Origin: Paenibacillus periandrae
GTDB taxonomy: Bacteria > Bacillota > Bacilli > Paenibacillales > NBRC-103111
Direction of reading: 5' to 3'
DNA: 64,000 nucleotides
NCBI RefSeq assembly: GCF_022458865.1
Contig: NZ_JAJNMU010000029.1
Span: 46,331 to 110,330 of the forward strand
The notes beneath the pieces are model-generated. The model was not told where the DNA came from, did not search any database, and was given only the letters and a program-made list of their open reading frames with translations. This document shows, piece after piece, positions 23,525 to 31,685 of the stretch; positions within the stretch are counted from its first letter, which is position 1, and each line of letters opens with the position of its first letter. The position numbers and the translations under genes were made by a program.

Positions 23525-24382
23525 CTACGACCAATCCGTATACAGGTCGGTTCTGCGATCCCGCCATGTCGTCACAGAACCCCGTTCTCGCACTTCTGCA
23601 AGCAGCTGCAAATCGAGATCAGCGGTGATCACCATATCATCATTTAACTCGCCTTGAGCCATAATACCCCCAGGAGGAAACGGTACATCATTAGGCGTCA
23701 ATACCGCCGCCTGACCAAAATTGCTGCGCATAAAGTCAACCGTAGGAAGCGTACCTACAGTTCCCGTGGTAACAACATAAATCTGATTTTCGATCGTACG
23801 AGCGTGACATGTATAACGTACCCGATGATAGCCGTGGCGGTCATACGTGCAAGATGGACAAAATAATACATCTGCGCCGCGAGCTCGGGCCATCCGAACA
23901 ATCTCCGGAAATTCCACATCATAGCATACCAGAATAGCAATACGTCCTTTATCCGTATCAAATACCTGAAGCAAATCACCTGCACCCATATTCCATTCCT
24001 TGATTTCCGCAGGTGTAATGTGCAGCTTGTTCTGTGTGGCGATACGTCCATCCGGATAAAATAAATAGGCCGTGTTAAACAGCTTTCCCTGCTCGGAGGT
24101 AACATGTGTTCCCCCTATCAAATGCATGCCTGTTTTCATAGCCAGCCCCTTGAACAAATCCACATAAGCCTCCGTATAAACCGGCAGTGCTTCAATAGGC
24201 AGCGGTTGTCCGTTCCCGTCACCAATGGACATTAATTGGGTCGTAAATAGCTCGGGAAACAATACAAATTCCGACTCGTACTCCTCAGCTATATGAACAT
24301 AATGTTCTACTTGTTTGGCAAACTCTTCAAAACTATTAATGGTGTGCAGATGATATTGTACTGCGGATACCCTCATTTTCAT
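23525..24382 (-). CDS. Carbon-nitrogen hydrolase (nitrilase superfamily)
   Basis: A 285-residue amidase of the nitrilase superfamily with the E-K-C triad in view: FPELF (E about 44), NKLHITPAEIKEW (K about 117) and LVCYDVEFPEI (C about 152). The substrate is an amide or nitrile, not identifiable from sequence. It opens the operon with two GNAT genes. The start is uncertain among ATG 24382, ATG 24376 and a TTG at 24400; a GAGG is best spaced for the two ATGs. Confidence 0.88.
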   Translation of the reverse strand: MKMRVSAVQYHLHTINSFEEFAKQVEHYVHIAEEYESEFVLFPELFTTQLMSIGDGNGQPLPIEALPVYTEAYVDLFKGLAMKTGMHLIGGTHVTSEQGKLFNTAYLFYPDGRIATQNKLHITPAEIKEWNMGAGDLLQVFDTDKGRIAILVCYDVEFPEIVRMARARGADVLFCPSCTYDRHGYHRVRYTCHARTIENQIYVVTTGTVGTLPTVDFMRSNFGQAAVLTPNDVPFPPGGIMAQGELNDDMVITADLDLQLLAEVRERGSVTTWRDRRTDLYTDWS

Positions 24383-24593
24383 CGTTTCTTTTAACCTCAA
24401 TTTCTATGATTGATATATGAATAAGTTCCTAATAATTACGCTGCTAATTGTAGTATTTTACCCCATTCGTGAACATTGTTCAATTGTTTTGTAAAGAGTC
24501 ATGGTCGCAATTTACTATATAAGGGTTTTCAAAATAAAAATAATGTGATAAGATACAATTCATCAAATCATCCTACGTTTGGAGGTTTAAAAT

Positions 24594-25280
24594 TTGCTGC
24601 AAAAAACGACACGACTTACCCTTGTTGATCAAGTCATTATTCAAATTGAAGCCATGATTGAATCCGGAGTCTGGCCGCTTGGGACCAAAATTCCGCCGGA
24701 ACCGGATCTGGTTCATGATCTGAATGTCAGTCGCAATACACTGCGTGAAGGTATAAAAGCATTGTGTCACGCTGGGGTGCTAATGACGAAGCAGGGTGAT
24801 GGTACTTATGTATCTTCTAACAGCACGCTTGGCGCGGCTATTCAACGTCGTGTCCAAAAATCCGGCTTACTGGATACGCTGGAGGTTCGAAATGCTCTGG
24901 AGCAAGAAGCTGCCAAGCTATCTGCCGAAAGGCGTACTGATGAGGATTTAGCGAAAATCCGCTTCTATCAGCAGGAATGCCAATCATTCAGCATCCAACA
25001 CGATTTAGAACGGTATGTGGACGCTGATTTGAAGCTGCATCAGACTATTGTTGAATCGACCGGAAATCGAATGCTAATTGACCTGTATGAGCATATTACG
25101 GAAGTTATTCAGGATTCAATTACCGTTATATTAATGGAGCAATTCTCGGACAACCTGCCGCCAGATAATCACGATCAGCTGGTAGAGGCCATATTCGCGC
25201 AAGATCCCGATGCGGCAGCCAAGCATGTGCAGCAGTTTATTAAAGAAATTAAACAAGCCGTCGAACGGGAGGAATTATAA
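24594..25280 (+). CDS. GntR/FadR-family regulator (FCD domain)
   Basis: A 228-residue regulator: winged helix LVDQVIIQIEAMIESGVWPLGTKIPPEPDLVHDLNVSRNTLREGIKALCHAGVLMTKQGDGTYVSS (residues 9-75), then an all-helical FCD ligand domain with metal-binding style residues (D-x3-H in DLKLHQTIV, histidines in NHDQLVEAI). It starts with TTG at 24594, nine bases after GGAGG. The next gene starts on the following base after its stop, so it forms an operon with the CynX/NimT transporter and probably regulates it in answer to the imported compound. Confidence 0.9.
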   Translation: MLQKTTRLTLVDQVIIQIEAMIESGVWPLGTKIPPEPDLVHDLNVSRNTLREGIKALCHAGVLMTKQGDGTYVSSNSTLGAAIQRRVQKSGLLDTLEVRNALEQEAAKLSAERRTDEDLAKIRFYQQECQSFSIQHDLERYVDADLKLHQTIVESTGNRMLIDLYEHITEVIQDSITVILMEQFSDNLPPDNHDQLVEAIFAQDPDAAAKHVQQFIKEIKQAVEREEL

Positions 25281-26495
25281 ATGGAAACTGAACCACGTAC
25301 ACTCCATGCTCAATCATTTTCAACTTCTACCGGATGGCTGCTTTTGCTGGGGATCATTTTGATCGCGGCCAATTTACGCTCCCCGATCACTTCGGTAGGA
25401 CCGTTGATTGGGACGATTCGCAATGATTTGGGCTTATCGAATACACTAGCAGGCATGATCACGACACTTCCGTTAATTGCTTTTGCCTTGTTGTCACCGC
25501 TGGCGCCGAGGTTGGCTCGCCGGTTTGGCATGTCCCCTCTATTGTTGGGATCATTAATTTTACTGGTTATTGGTATTGTTGTCCGATCAGCATCGAATAT
25601 CGGTTTACTGCTGCTCGGAACGGTCCTATTGGGCCTAGCCATATCCATTTGCAATGTACTGATGCCAAGTCTGATTAAAGAAAAGTATCCTTTACAAATT
25701 GGAGTCATGATCGGCGTTTATTCCGTTGCGATGAATCTGAGCGGTGCAATTGCATCGGGAATCAGTGTTCCGATAGCTACTCATACAGGATTAGGCTGGA
25801 AGGGTGCATTGGGTCTGTGGGGGGTGTTAGCTGTTATAGCCATTCTTATCTGGATTCCCCAACTCGGGCGTCAGCAGCATAAAGCACTTATTACGAAGTT
25901 GAACGAAAAGCATACGAATGTATGGAAATCAGCTCTCGCTTGGCAGGTGACGATCTATATGGGGCTACAGTCAATGCTTTTTTATGTCGTCATTTCCTGG
26001 CTTCCAGATATTTTGAAAAGCCAAGGGTTGAGCTCGGATTCCGCAGGCTGGGTGCTTTCCTTGATGCAGCTCGCAATACTTCCGCTTACCTTTATCGTGC
26101 CCATTCTGGCTGGACGCATGAAAAATCAAATCGCGCTTACCGTTGCGACGGCATTGTGTTTTTTCATCGGTATTGGAGGACTGCTTTCAGGGAATCATCT
26201 GGTTCTGCTGTGGTCGATCTTGATCGGGATCGGAGCGGGTTGTTCTTTCAGCCTGGCGATGACCTTTTTCGGACTACGAACAGCCAATGCGCATGACGCA
26301 GCCGAGTTATCCGGTATGGCTCAATCAGTCGGTTATTTGTTAGCCGCGCTCGGCCCTACTCTGTTCGGTTATCTGCATGATGTGACCAACGGATGGTACG
26401 TACCGCTTATCCTGCTGCTGGTCATAACCTTCTTGCTGCTTATTTTCGGAATTGCCGCCAGTCGCAATCGAGTGATCGGTACTCCCAAAGCATGA
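25281..26495 (+). CDS. MFS transporter, CynX/NimT family
   Basis: A 404-residue 12-TM major facilitator protein of the cyanate/2-nitroimidazole group. The family hallmark ANLRSPITSVGPLIGTI lies in TM1, followed by the motif A-like LAPRLARRFGMSPLL and a cytoplasmic central loop around residue 200. Substrates of the family are small anions or nitro-heterocycles. It directly abuts the GntR gene (zero gap, TAAATGG). The gene ends 6 bp before the convergent recombinase gene. Confidence 0.88.
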   Translation: METEPRTLHAQSFSTSTGWLLLLGIILIAANLRSPITSVGPLIGTIRNDLGLSNTLAGMITTLPLIAFALLSPLAPRLARRFGMSPLLLGSLILLVIGIVVRSASNIGLLLLGTVLLGLAISICNVLMPSLIKEKYPLQIGVMIGVYSVAMNLSGAIASGISVPIATHTGLGWKGALGLWGVLAVIAILIWIPQLGRQQHKALITKLNEKHTNVWKSALAWQVTIYMGLQSMLFYVVISWLPDILKSQGLSSDSAGWVLSLMQLAILPLTFIVPILAGRMKNQIALTVATALCFFIGIGGLLSGNHLVLLWSILIGIGAGCSFSLAMTFFGLRTANAHDAAELSGMAQSVGYLLAALGPTLFGYLHDVTNGWYVPLILLLVITFLLLIFGIAASRNRVIGTPKA

Positions 26496-26501
26496 TCGTG
26501 C

Positions 26502-27434
26502 TCAACCGCCAGTCTCTCTCAGCACAGATTTCGGCAGCTTAGGCACAACCCGATTCATCGCTTCCTGCTTTTGTTTGTCTCCCACATGCGTATAAATTTG
26601 TGTGGTTTGTATACTGGCATGCCCGAGCAGCTCTTGCAGAGTTCGTATATCTGTTCCTGCGATCACCTGCATGGTGGCAAAGGTATGCCTGAGCTTATGG
26701 CTGGAGAATGACTTTCCTTGCAGCTCACTAAATTCGGTCTTCAATTGGGCAAAATTCGCTTCGGCAATTTTTTGAATCATTCGGGTCGATATGCGGCGGC
26801 CAAATTGGGATACGAAGAACGCCTGCTCGATTGTTTTTCTCGGATCAATTCGTTCGTTCAAGGCCATGATCAAAATTTGAACCAAAGATTCCGGCAGCGG
26901 AACGGATCTCCATTTGCGCCCTTTTCCATATACCTGCAGCATGTGCGAGGAACGGTTAAAATCTGCTATATTCAATCGATGCAGTTCACTTACTCGTAAA
27001 CCTGCATAACTCATCAGCAAAAACATCGCGACATTCCGAATCTGATATTTCCCTTCGATCGATTCCAAAAAAGCGGACAGCACATGCTCGTCCAAATACG
27101 AAGGCAGCGAGTTTCTCTCGACCTTTGATTTTTTTAAATGCAGCGCCGGATTGTTGTCCGCATATTTATGCTCAATTAAGGCATTGAAAAAAGTTCGAAT
27201 CGAGGATAGATAACGATTACGTGTCGAATCCCCTGCTCCGCCCTGACGCATCTGCGTGAGGAACCGCATTACATCCAAAGCTTCCAGCTTACCCAACGAT
27301 TTAGGAGCTACCGCCGCCAAAAATAATCGCACATCACCCAAATAAGCTTTTTGCGTTTGAGCGGTAAATCCTTGGTCCTTCATCCAAATATCAAACAGCT
27401 CCAGGAGCTCTTCATCGGGGTATATACGGTCCAT
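26502..27434 (-). CDS. Orphan tyrosine recombinase (XerC/D-like)
   Basis: A 310-residue site-specific recombinase. The N-terminal SAM-like core-binding domain spans about residues 7-95 and the catalytic domain follows with all key residues: R in AGLRVSELHRL, K in YGKGRKWRSVPL, HxxR in SSHKLRHTFATM, H in LLGHASIQTTQIYTHVGD and the nucleophile tyrosine in the same motif. Length matches XerC/XerD. ATG at 27434 follows CGGAGATAAT. It is not next to any phage or transposon gene. A 13-bp perfect inverted repeat 29 bp upstream may be its operator or target. Confidence 0.9.
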   Translation of the reverse strand: MDRIYPDEELLELFDIWMKDQGFTAQTQKAYLGDVRLFLAAVAPKSLGKLEALDVMRFLTQMRQGGAGDSTRNRYLSSIRTFFNALIEHKYADNNPALHLKKSKVERNSLPSYLDEHVLSAFLESIEGKYQIRNVAMFLLMSYAGLRVSELHRLNIADFNRSSHMLQVYGKGRKWRSVPLPESLVQILIMALNERIDPRKTIEQAFFVSQFGRRISTRMIQKIAEANFAQLKTEFSELQGKSFSSHKLRHTFATMQVIAGTDIRTLQELLGHASIQTTQIYTHVGDKQKQEAMNRVVPKLPKSVLRETGG

Positions 27435-27462
27435 ATTAATTATCTCCGTTCGTTTAAAGTGT

Positions 27463-27497
27463 AATTACGCTAAATATCAATTTAGCGTAATTTTTTT
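27463..27497. repeat. Inverted repeat at recombinase promoter
   Basis: AATTACGCTAAAT and its exact reverse complement around a 4-base loop, then seven T on the plus strand. It can also be read as 11-bp arms (ATTACGCTAAA / TTTAGCGTAAT) around the hexamer TATCAA, the geometry of a Xer site. As a plus-strand terminator it has no gene to serve. Confidence 0.65.
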
Positions 27498-27579
27498 GGT
27501 GAAAAAAACACTGCAAAATCTACGTTTTGCAGCCGGTAAAGCTCACATTTTATATATACGAATGTCGAGTATATGGATG

Positions 27580-28638
27580 CTATATGGATGATTTCCACCA
27601 AATAGCAGCTGGATATGAAGAAGCATTTACGTTAACGGCTTCACCGATTCTTGGTGTGGCTATGGCTACTCCTCGTTCTTTGGCCGCCTGGATCACACGT
27701 TCAATCGGATCCGTCCAGTCATGGAAGGCCAGCTTGAAAGCTCCCCAATGGATCGGAATCATTACTTTACCTTGCACATCGAGCTGCGCCTGAACGGTTT
27801 GCTCTGGCAGCATATGTATAGCTGGCCATCTCTCATCATACTGACCGCATTCCATCATTGTCAAGTGAAAAGGTCCATAGGTGTCCCCTATCTTTTTGAA
27901 ATGGGTTCCGTAACCACTGTCTCCACTAAAAAACAGCTTATGCTCCGAACTGGCAATCACCCACGAGCACCACAAGGTCGAGTTATTGTCCAATAAGTAT
28001 CTTCCGGAAAAATGAATCGCAGGGGTACATACGAGCTTTAAGCCCGCGGCCTCCGTTTCTTCCCACCAGTTGAATTCATGGATTTTACTCCGATCAACGC
28101 CCCATCTTGCCAAATGTCTTCCTACTCCACGAGGCGTATAAAAGCTGCCAACCTTATGCTTCAGCTTTTGGATGGAGTCGTAATCCAGATGGTCATAATG
28201 ATCATGCGACAGCAGGACAGCATCAATCGGTGGAAGCTGCTCAATATCAATTGGAAGCTGCTTGCTGTACCTCTGATTACCAAACCAGGGAAATGGCGTA
28301 GGTGCTTTACCGAGCATAGGGTCCAACAGCAATGTCTTACCATCGATTTCAATGAGAAAAGCCGAATGGCCAAACCAGATGACTCGTGTACCCGATTCCT
28401 GACTTCGTCCAATTTCAGCAGGAAATATCGGGATAGGCTGGCCTGGCTTACTATTCGGATTTCCTCTGATAAAATCCTTCAGGATGGACAGGTTTGTTCC
28501 CGGTGTCGTGTTAGATCCAATATCCATCTCATTGACAACCTTATCCCCAGACCACTTCGCTCCGAAAGCAGGATAATAACGCAAAAACAAGATCAATGAT
28601 AAGACAATTACTCCAACTATAATAGCTGCAATCTGCAT
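27580..28638 (-). CDS. MBL-fold metallohydrolase (NAPE-PLD/UlaG-like), membrane-anchored
   Basis: A 352-residue metallo-beta-lactamase-fold hydrolase. The metal motif HxHxDH is seen as LSHDHYDHLD (about residue 144), with further ligands in TPAIHFSGR, FFSGDSGYG and IPIHWGAFKLA. Residues 3-24 (IAAIIVGVIVLSLILFLRYYPAFG) form an N-terminal membrane anchor. The domain order and the IWFGHSAFLIEIDGKTLLLDPML opening match the N-acyl-phosphatidylethanolamine phospholipase-D-like group; the true substrate in bacteria is unsettled, perhaps a phosphodiester lipid. ATG at 28638 follows ATAGGAGATAGAGG. Confidence 0.88.
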   Translation of the reverse strand: MQIAAIIVGVIVLSLILFLRYYPAFGAKWSGDKVVNEMDIGSNTTPGTNLSILKDFIRGNPNSKPGQPIPIFPAEIGRSQESGTRVIWFGHSAFLIEIDGKTLLLDPMLGKAPTPFPWFGNQRYSKQLPIDIEQLPPIDAVLLSHDHYDHLDYDSIQKLKHKVGSFYTPRGVGRHLARWGVDRSKIHEFNWWEETEAAGLKLVCTPAIHFSGRYLLDNNSTLWCSWVIASSEHKLFFSGDSGYGTHFKKIGDTYGPFHLTMMECGQYDERWPAIHMLPEQTVQAQLDVQGKVMIPIHWGAFKLAFHDWTDPIERVIQAAKERGVAIATPRIGEAVNVNASSYPAAIWWKSSI

Positions 28639-28939
28639 CCTCTATCTCCTATTCGTCAAATTCATCGGGATAAGATTATGGTAGCATAGTCTTTTTTAAA
28701 GTACAATTTTGCTCGCTGTGTCGACAAAAATACAAATCCGTCTGGAAACCAACCAAACCTCCGATGCAAAATGGACAGTCAAGTAGGTTGATACCCTTCC
28801 CTGATAGTAGCGTAATACATAGCATAATAAATACGAAACCGAGCTTGTAGGCTCCGAATGCCTGCTTCAGGAATTGCAAAATAATCAATTAATCAGATAA
28901 ATCATTAATACTATTAATTATATGGAGGGAGGATTCGTT
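28639..28939. other. Intergenic stretch without supported gene
   Basis: A 70-codon minus-strand frame (28676-28888) contains hydrophobic and cysteine-rich runs, but has a TTG start with no ribosome binding site and no recognisable relatives. It may be decayed coding sequence. AT-rich ATTAAT repeats at 28885-28920 form the promoter area of the YdjC-type gene. Confidence 0.4.
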
Positions 28940-29908
28940 GTGACTAAATATCTCATTATCAATGCAGATGACTTTGGACTTTCCCAAAGTATCAATCAAG
29001 GCATTATCGAAGCACATCATGCGGGTACAGTATCGAGTACAACCTTAATGTGCAATATGCCTGGATTTGAAGATGCTGTTACCCTTGCCAAGGCGACACC
29101 CTCATTAGGAGTTGGCCTACATTTCAACCTCACTTATGGTAAACCACTTGCTCACAAGCAGCAGGTTGCTTCTCTAGTTAATCCTAAAGGTGTTTTTTCA
29201 AAGGATAGAAGTAAATGGACTGAAGCGCATATCGTTACAGAATTGGAAGCTCAATTTAAGCGATTTATTGCCACTGGTTTATATCCTACCCATCTGGATT
29301 CCCATCATCATATCCATATCGATTCAGAGCTCGTATACCATGCCTTAAAGGACCTCTCCATTCGCCTGCAAATTCCAATGCGTCTTCATCCATTGATCAT
29401 TGAGGACAGGCAAATCTTTCGTAGCTCGGATTATTTGATTCTCGATACGTACGATACAGAGGATGGTATTGACCGTTTAATTAGGCATTTGGAGCATCTT
29501 CCTGACGGAATTACGGAGTTAATGTGTCACCCTGGCTATGTGGACGAGGATGTGAGAGCTTATTCAGTATGGACGGATGGCAGAGCCATGGAGCATAACG
29601 TTTTTACGAATCAACGAATTGTCGAGAAGCTGTCAGAGCTGGATATTCAATTGGTAAACTTCGGTTTCATCCCAGAACCAGAAAAGCCCGAGTGTTCAGA
29701 GCCGTTTGAGCAAACTTTAGCTGAAGTTATACCTCAACCTATACCTCAACCCATACGTAAACGTAAAACAAAAAAGAAGATGGTAAACCGAAGAAAGAAA
29801 CGTGGCATTCGCGTGCTGAATAAAGTTAAAGTAATGAAGCTCAAGAAGAAAATCATCCTAAAAAAGAAGAAACGATACACAAAGCTAAGCAGCAAAAAAG
29901 TCAGCTGA
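28940..29908 (+). CDS. YdjC/ChbG-family deacetylase with basic C-terminal tail
   Basis: A 322-residue carbohydrate deacetylase of the YdjC family, which removes acetyl groups from chito-oligosaccharides. Metal ligands are visible: NADDFGLS (D9/D10), THLDSHHHIHID (about residue 120) and MCHPGYVDED (about 195). The core ends near residue 245; then comes a Pro/Gln/Ile hinge and about 50 residues in which 27 are Lys or Arg. That tail is not part of the family and would bind nucleic acid, anionic wall polymers or membranes. GTG at 28940 has an excellent GGAGGGAGG; an ATG six codons earlier overlaps that site. Confidence 0.88.
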   Translation: MTKYLIINADDFGLSQSINQGIIEAHHAGTVSSTTLMCNMPGFEDAVTLAKATPSLGVGLHFNLTYGKPLAHKQQVASLVNPKGVFSKDRSKWTEAHIVTELEAQFKRFIATGLYPTHLDSHHHIHIDSELVYHALKDLSIRLQIPMRLHPLIIEDRQIFRSSDYLILDTYDTEDGIDRLIRHLEHLPDGITELMCHPGYVDEDVRAYSVWTDGRAMEHNVFTNQRIVEKLSELDIQLVNFGFIPEPEKPECSEPFEQTLAEVIPQPIPQPIRKRKTKKKMVNRRKKRGIRVLNKVKVMKLKKKIILKKKKRYTKLSSKKVS

Positions 29909-29978
29909 TGATACAGATTCCTTCTAATATGTGCACCTGTTGTAAAAACAAGTCTTGGAGCTAATCGCATACTGTAGT

Positions 29979-30024
29979 TACCCCCAAAAGGAAGAAGATT
30001 AGATAGTTTCCTTGTTGGGGGTAT
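29979..30024 (+). terminator. Terminator after YdjC-type gene
   Basis: A 15-bp stem with one bulged G, built on TACCCCCAA / TTGGGGGTA and AAGGAA / TTCCTT, 70 bp after the stop codon. Confidence 0.75.
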
Positions 30025-30061
30025 TGTAAATTCATGACTTGATGGCTGTGAGGTGGAACCC

Positions 30062-30270
30062 CTACCGGAAATTTTCTACATACTCATACAGAAAAGCGTC
30101 TAGTCTGCGGGCATCTCTACCGAGCAAGCGCTTTACAGTATCCGTAGGCTTTTCCGGTATCACCGTAGACATGGTTTGAATTTCCACAACGTGATTCGCT
30201 AGCCAAGGAGGCATATGTCCGTGTTCGATCAGATTGCTGAGTAGTACTTGTGGGTCCAAGTTGATGTAGC
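30062..30270 (-). pseudogene. NmrA-like SDR remnant (C-terminal part)
   Basis: About 65 codons ending in DTVKRLLGRDARRLDAFLYEYVENF, which is the classic C-terminus of NmrA-like NAD(P)-binding proteins (TDTVxRLxGRxPRxFxxF). No start, Rossmann motif or ribosome binding site is present. It is joined directly to the N-terminal part of an aldo/keto reductase, so a deletion has fused the ends of two neighbouring genes. Confidence 0.7.
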
Positions 30271-30474
30271 TTATCGGCCAATGATTTCTTCTGTGAATCC
30301 GCGTTTCTCGCCGCCGTATCCATTCGCCGTATCAAAAAAGTTGACTCCCGCGTCCAATGCAGCATCCATAATACGAAACGCTTCTTTCTCTTCCGTGTTT
30401 TGACCGAAATTCATTGTACCCAAGCAAAGTCTACTTACTTTTAAACCCGTCCGTCCCAAATTTACATATATCAC
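30271..30474 (-). pseudogene. Aldo/keto reductase remnant (N-terminal part)
   Basis: 67 codons of an aldo/keto reductase: YVNLGRTGLKVSRLCLGTMNFGQ and DAALDAGVNFFDTANGYGG, including the catalytic-type aspartate and tyrosine (D and Y of FFDTANGY). The frame stops right after EEIIGR, where a complete enzyme needs about 250 more residues. It is the upstream half of a chimeric remnant with the NmrA-like tail. Confidence 0.8.
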
Positions 30475-30581
30475 TTTTTTGCCGCCTCAAATTAGTATTT
30501 TACAATAATTTAGACAATACCCATTAATTAGATATATATATTACCCTTATCATCCAGATTCTAAATACCTTAATCGAAAAT

Positions 30582-30614
30582 AGGAGAAAGGCGAATGATA
30601 AGCATTCTCCTTCT
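30582..30614 (-). terminator. Terminator after GH130 gene
   Basis: An imperfect stem GGAGAAAGGCGAATG / CATTCTCCTTCTCC with a 5-base loop, followed on the minus strand by TATTTTC. Confidence 0.6.
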
Positions 30615-30642
30615 CCTCTTCTATAGCTTTTCCCTTGTAACT

Positions 30643-31647
30643 CTAGCGTGGCGACAGACATAATTGAAGTAGATCATCGACATGCGCGGTAGCCAGACAG
30701 ACCACAGTATCGGCCGCACCATAATAAATCTTTACCTCACCGGTATCTTCAAGAATCATACCACCGGGGAAAATGACATTATTGCGGAAGCCACCTTCGA
30801 CCTCATAGCTGGCTTCCGGTGCAAGCAGCGGCTCCTTGTACATACCGAGGATTTTCCGGGGATTGTTGAGATCCAGCAGCATGATACCAGCACAATATCT
30901 TTTTTTCCAGGTCGGCTCCCAGCCATTTTTCCCTCTTGTCGTGTCAAGATCGACCGAATGGAACGTAGTCAGCCACCCTTTATCAGTTTTGATCGGAGGT
31001 GCAGCAGGTCCTGTCTTATCATTAGCGAAGGCAACATCCTCTACAGCCAGCAGCAAATCGGAATTTCCCCAATACTTTAAATCCGGAGACTCCGAAATCC
31101 AGGTGTCAAAGCGGTCGACCCCACCCCTGCTGTATACGGTAAATGGCCTTTCCAAACGAACATATTTATCATTGATTTTCTCAGGGAACAGCACCATATT
31201 ACGCAGATCGGGAGTTGATAAGCTTAAGATTTCAAAGTTTACAAAATCATCGGTTACGGCGATACCGCCTCGAATTCCATGCTCGGTATCCACTGCAAAG
31301 CACATGTAGCAGCGGCCATCAATAACTGTAAGGCGCGGATCATAGGCACGAATGATTTCTTGATCACGCAGTTTAAAGCAAGGCTTCGGTCCGACCTCCC
31401 AATGAATCCCGTCATCACTATAAGCTATCCCAAGATCTGTAGTAGAAGCAGGTTCAATCGTTTGCTCACTTATAGAGCCGTAATCATTGCGGAAAATCAT
31501 CACGTACTTGCCATTGAACTTCGTCACTCCGGCATTAAACACTAGTGCGGTTGGATACGGAACACGCGCAGCATCGAGAATCGGATTAGCTGGGTGACGA
31601 TGAATGAGCTTGCTGGACGTTAAAATGCTGGATTGAGTATTGGACAT
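30643..31647 (-). CDS. Glycoside hydrolase family 130 protein
   Basis: A 334-residue five-bladed beta-propeller enzyme of GH130, a family of mannoside phosphorylases and hydrolases. Seen are PTALVFNAGVTKFNGKYVMIFRND (blade 1), the catalytic-aspartate region IIRAYDPRLTVIDGRCYMCF (about residue 100), LFPEKINDKYVRLERPF and the late EVEGGFRNNVIFPGGMI with the phosphate-site style of the family. It is the last gene of the ABC operon (38-bp gap), so it likely degrades the imported beta-mannoside in the cytoplasm. ATG at 31647 has GGAGGCAC. Confidence 0.9.
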   Translation of the reverse strand: MSNTQSSILTSSKLIHRHPANPILDAARVPYPTALVFNAGVTKFNGKYVMIFRNDYGSISEQTIEPASTTDLGIAYSDDGIHWEVGPKPCFKLRDQEIIRAYDPRLTVIDGRCYMCFAVDTEHGIRGGIAVTDDFVNFEILSLSTPDLRNMVLFPEKINDKYVRLERPFTVYSRGGVDRFDTWISESPDLKYWGNSDLLLAVEDVAFANDKTGPAAPPIKTDKGWLTTFHSVDLDTTRGKNGWEPTWKKRYCAGIMLLDLNNPRKILGMYKEPLLAPEASYEVEGGFRNNVIFPGGMILEDTGEVKIYYGAADTVVCLATAHVDDLLQLCLSPR

Positions 31648-31685
31648 AAGTTGTGCCTCCATATGGGAATTATTGTAGATGAATA

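Noticed and set aside
28676..28888. A 70-codon minus-strand frame with hydrophobic and cysteine-rich runs
   Set aside because: TTG start, no ribosome binding site, no recognisable pattern; probably decayed or non-coding.
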